Positions 62,775-64,000 of a stretch of 64,000 bases of DNA are shown piece by piece. How positions within the stretch are numbered: the first letter of the stretch is position 1; each line of letters begins with the position of its first letter. The translations under genes and the position numbers were made by a program. The stretch comes from Fuerstiella marisgermanici (GTDB taxonomy: Bacteria; Planctomycetota; Planctomycetia; Planctomycetales; Planctomycetaceae): positions 992,001-1,056,000 of the forward strand of contig NZ_CP017641.1 of NCBI RefSeq assembly GCF_001983935.1. The letters are read 5' to 3'. The notes beneath the pieces were generated by a model. That model worked only from the letters and a program-made list of their open reading frames with translations, had not been told where the DNA came from and made no database searches.

Positions 62775-64000
62775 ATGACGAATAGCACCACAACAACTCA
62801 GCCCGGTCGTCACCAATCGGGCGTGACTCGCAGAACTCACCTTGTGGTGCCGATGCTGGCATTGCTGGGTATGGGCAGCTTTCTGACAGGCTGCTCAACG
62901 ATTACCGGCGTGCCGGTGTCGCGAGTGCCCAAGCAACTGCTGACCAACTATGAGAAGGACGACTTTCAGGACATTTCCATGCTGCGGCTGCGGCAGGATC
63001 CTCCTGAGTTCTATGCGTTAGGTCCTGGCGATGTACTGGGCGTCTTCGTTAAAGGCGTCTTGGGCGACGAAGACAAACTTCCGCCAGTTCATTATCCGGA
63101 GAACTCCAGCCTTCCGCCAGCCGTCGGTTATCCGACACCTGTCCGCGAAGATGGCACTTTGTCGCTGCCGATCATCAAGCCAGTCAACGTTGAAGGTTTG
63201 TCGCTGATCGAAGCCACCGAAAAAGTGCGTCAGGCGTACATCGGCGGACCGGCTCCGATTCTGCCGCCCGACAGTCAGGTTGATCTGACCATGATTCGTC
63301 GCCGAACTGTCCGAGTACTCGTGATTCGTGAAGAATCCGGTGCTGTGGCCGACGTCACCAAGCGAGGAACCGGTCATGTTGTCGACCTGCCTGCTTACGA
63401 GAACGACGTGCTTCACGCTCTTAGCGAAACCGGCGGTATGCCCGGACTGGATGCGGAGAATCAGGTTCTGATCTATCGCGGTATGTTCAAAGACGGCATG
63501 GACTACGATCGAATTCTGAACAGTGCGTGCATTGAAAACTGCCACAACTGCGAAGACAACTGCTTCTGCGATGAACGTCCGATGCCCGATCCTCCCAACG
63601 TGACTCGCATTCCACTGCGATATCACCCTACGGAACCGCCACAGTTCGAACAGAACGACATCCTTCTAAGCGACGGCGACATCATCATCATTCGCAGCCG
63701 TGACAGCGAAACCTTCTTCACCGCCGGCCTGCTTGGTGGTGGCGAACATCTGCTGCCACGCGACAAGGACCTCGACGTTCTGGGAGCCATCGCAATGGCC
63801 GGCGGCCCACTGGGTAACGGCGGAACGGGAATCAGTGCAATTGGTGCAGGAGCACGTGGAGGATTCGGCGGAGGCACCGCCAGCGGCAGTAATTGCCAGC
63901 CATCTCAAGTGATCGTTATCCGCGAACTGCCCTGTGGAAATCAGATTTCCATCAAAATCGACCTGAACCGAGCCCTGCAGAATCCATCAGAACGCATTCT
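62775..64000 (+). CDS. Wza-like polysaccharide export lipoprotein (partial, runs off right edge)
   Basis: At least 408 residues are readable, from ATG 62775 (GGAGG 8 nt upstream). Signal and lipobox end at FLTGC (Cys40). The Poly_export (Wza) domain begins at YALGPGDVLGVFVKG and continues with REDGTLSLPIIKPVNVEGLS and EATEKVRQAYIGG; SLBB-type segments follow (VLIYRGMFK, QVIVIRELPCGNQISI). A Cys cluster, C252-x3-C256-x2-C259-x3-C263-x-C265, is an unusual insert in this family. A Gly-rich stretch lies near residues 335-372. Such proteins form the outer-membrane channel of capsule/EPS export. The partner genes should lie beyond the right edge. Confidence 0.88.
   Translation, partial: MTNSTTTTQPGRHQSGVTRRTHLVVPMLALLGMGSFLTGCSTITGVPVSRVPKQLLTNYEKDDFQDISMLRLRQDPPEFYALGPGDVLGVFVKGVLGDEDKLPPVHYPENSSLPPAVGYPTPVREDGTLSLPIIKPVNVEGLSLIEATEKVRQAYIGGPAPILPPDSQVDLTMIRRRTVRVLVIREESGAVADVTKRGTGHVVDLPAYENDVLHALSETGGMPGLDAENQVLIYRGMFKDGMDYDRILNSACIENCHNCEDNCFCDERPMPDPPNVTRIPLRYHPTEPPQFEQNDILLSDGDIIIIRSRDSETFFTAGLLGGGEHLLPRDKDLDVLGAIAMAGGPLGNGGTGISAIGAGARGGFGGGTASGSNCQPSQVIVIRELPCGNQISIKIDLNRALQNPSERI

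Noticed and set aside
1-64000. CRISPR arrays, tRNA or rRNA genes, insertion-sequence transposases
   Set aside because: I looked for regularly spaced repeats, tRNA-like T-arm sequences and transposase motifs and saw none. A covariance-model search would be needed to exclude small RNAs.

Overview
The window looks like chromosomal DNA of a planctomycete (phylum Planctomycetota; I cannot name the genus). The evidence is a giant extracellular protein with the N-terminal LEDRTLL motif typical of the group, ECF sigma factors coupled to Ser/Thr kinases, an H4MPT-pathway gene (beta-RFAP synthase) beside a DUF447 gene, a formylglycine-type sulfatase, and a nested palindrome whose reading frames give the TRSVSEG / SLAYASGY peptides that I recall from planctomycete genomes. 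I saw no tRNA, rRNA, CRISPR array, transposase or prophage gene.

Layout. 1-2.6 kb (minus strand): a lexA-imuA-imuB SOS mutagenesis cassette with a candidate LexA box and a 137-bp palindromic element between lexA and imuA; imuB runs off the left edge. 2.8-13.5 kb (minus): one 3,553-residue secreted or cell-surface protein. 13.8-18.6 kb (plus, divergent from it): ECF sigma factor and a WD40/TPR Ser/Thr kinase, translationally coupled. 18.7-26 kb: a glycosyltransferase; then on the minus strand mscS-trmH and a bamA-DUF447-beta-RFAP synthase operon. 26-33 kb: a small secreted protein, a kinase with a histone-H1-like tail, a D-threonine aldolase-like enzyme, a sulfatase and a membrane-anchored coiled-coil protein with a strong terminator.

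33-46 kb: biosynthesis and housekeeping genes: cysK, aroC, a tight four-gene run (UspA-like, ion transporter, larB, vsr), a FixJ-like regulator, pyrG, a lone receiver, a UbiD-family decarboxylase, a Tat-exported TIM-barrel protein and a Na+/Ca2+ exchanger-type transporter. 46-55 kb: a radical SAM protein, a serine hydrolase, a second coupled ECF sigma/kinase pair whose kinase carries a dCache-like sensor without a visible membrane segment, a degenerate TIM-barrel protein beside a Trm112 protein, and rtcB. 55-64 kb: acnA, a tiny lipoprotein, a nitrilase-family amidase, a membrane protein, two larger lipoproteins, and the start of a Wza-like polysaccharide export protein that runs off the right edge.

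Three Ser/Thr kinases, two ECF sigma factors and two receiver proteins lie within 40 kb, so the region is rich in signalling. The observations I rate most unusual are the INNDHR motif repeated three times in each of two homologous modules of the giant protein, the apparently cytosolic dCache sensor kinase, and the kinase with an H1-like tail and an altered catalytic loop. Several starts were moved from the longest open frame on ribosome-binding-site or family-length grounds; each entry says so.
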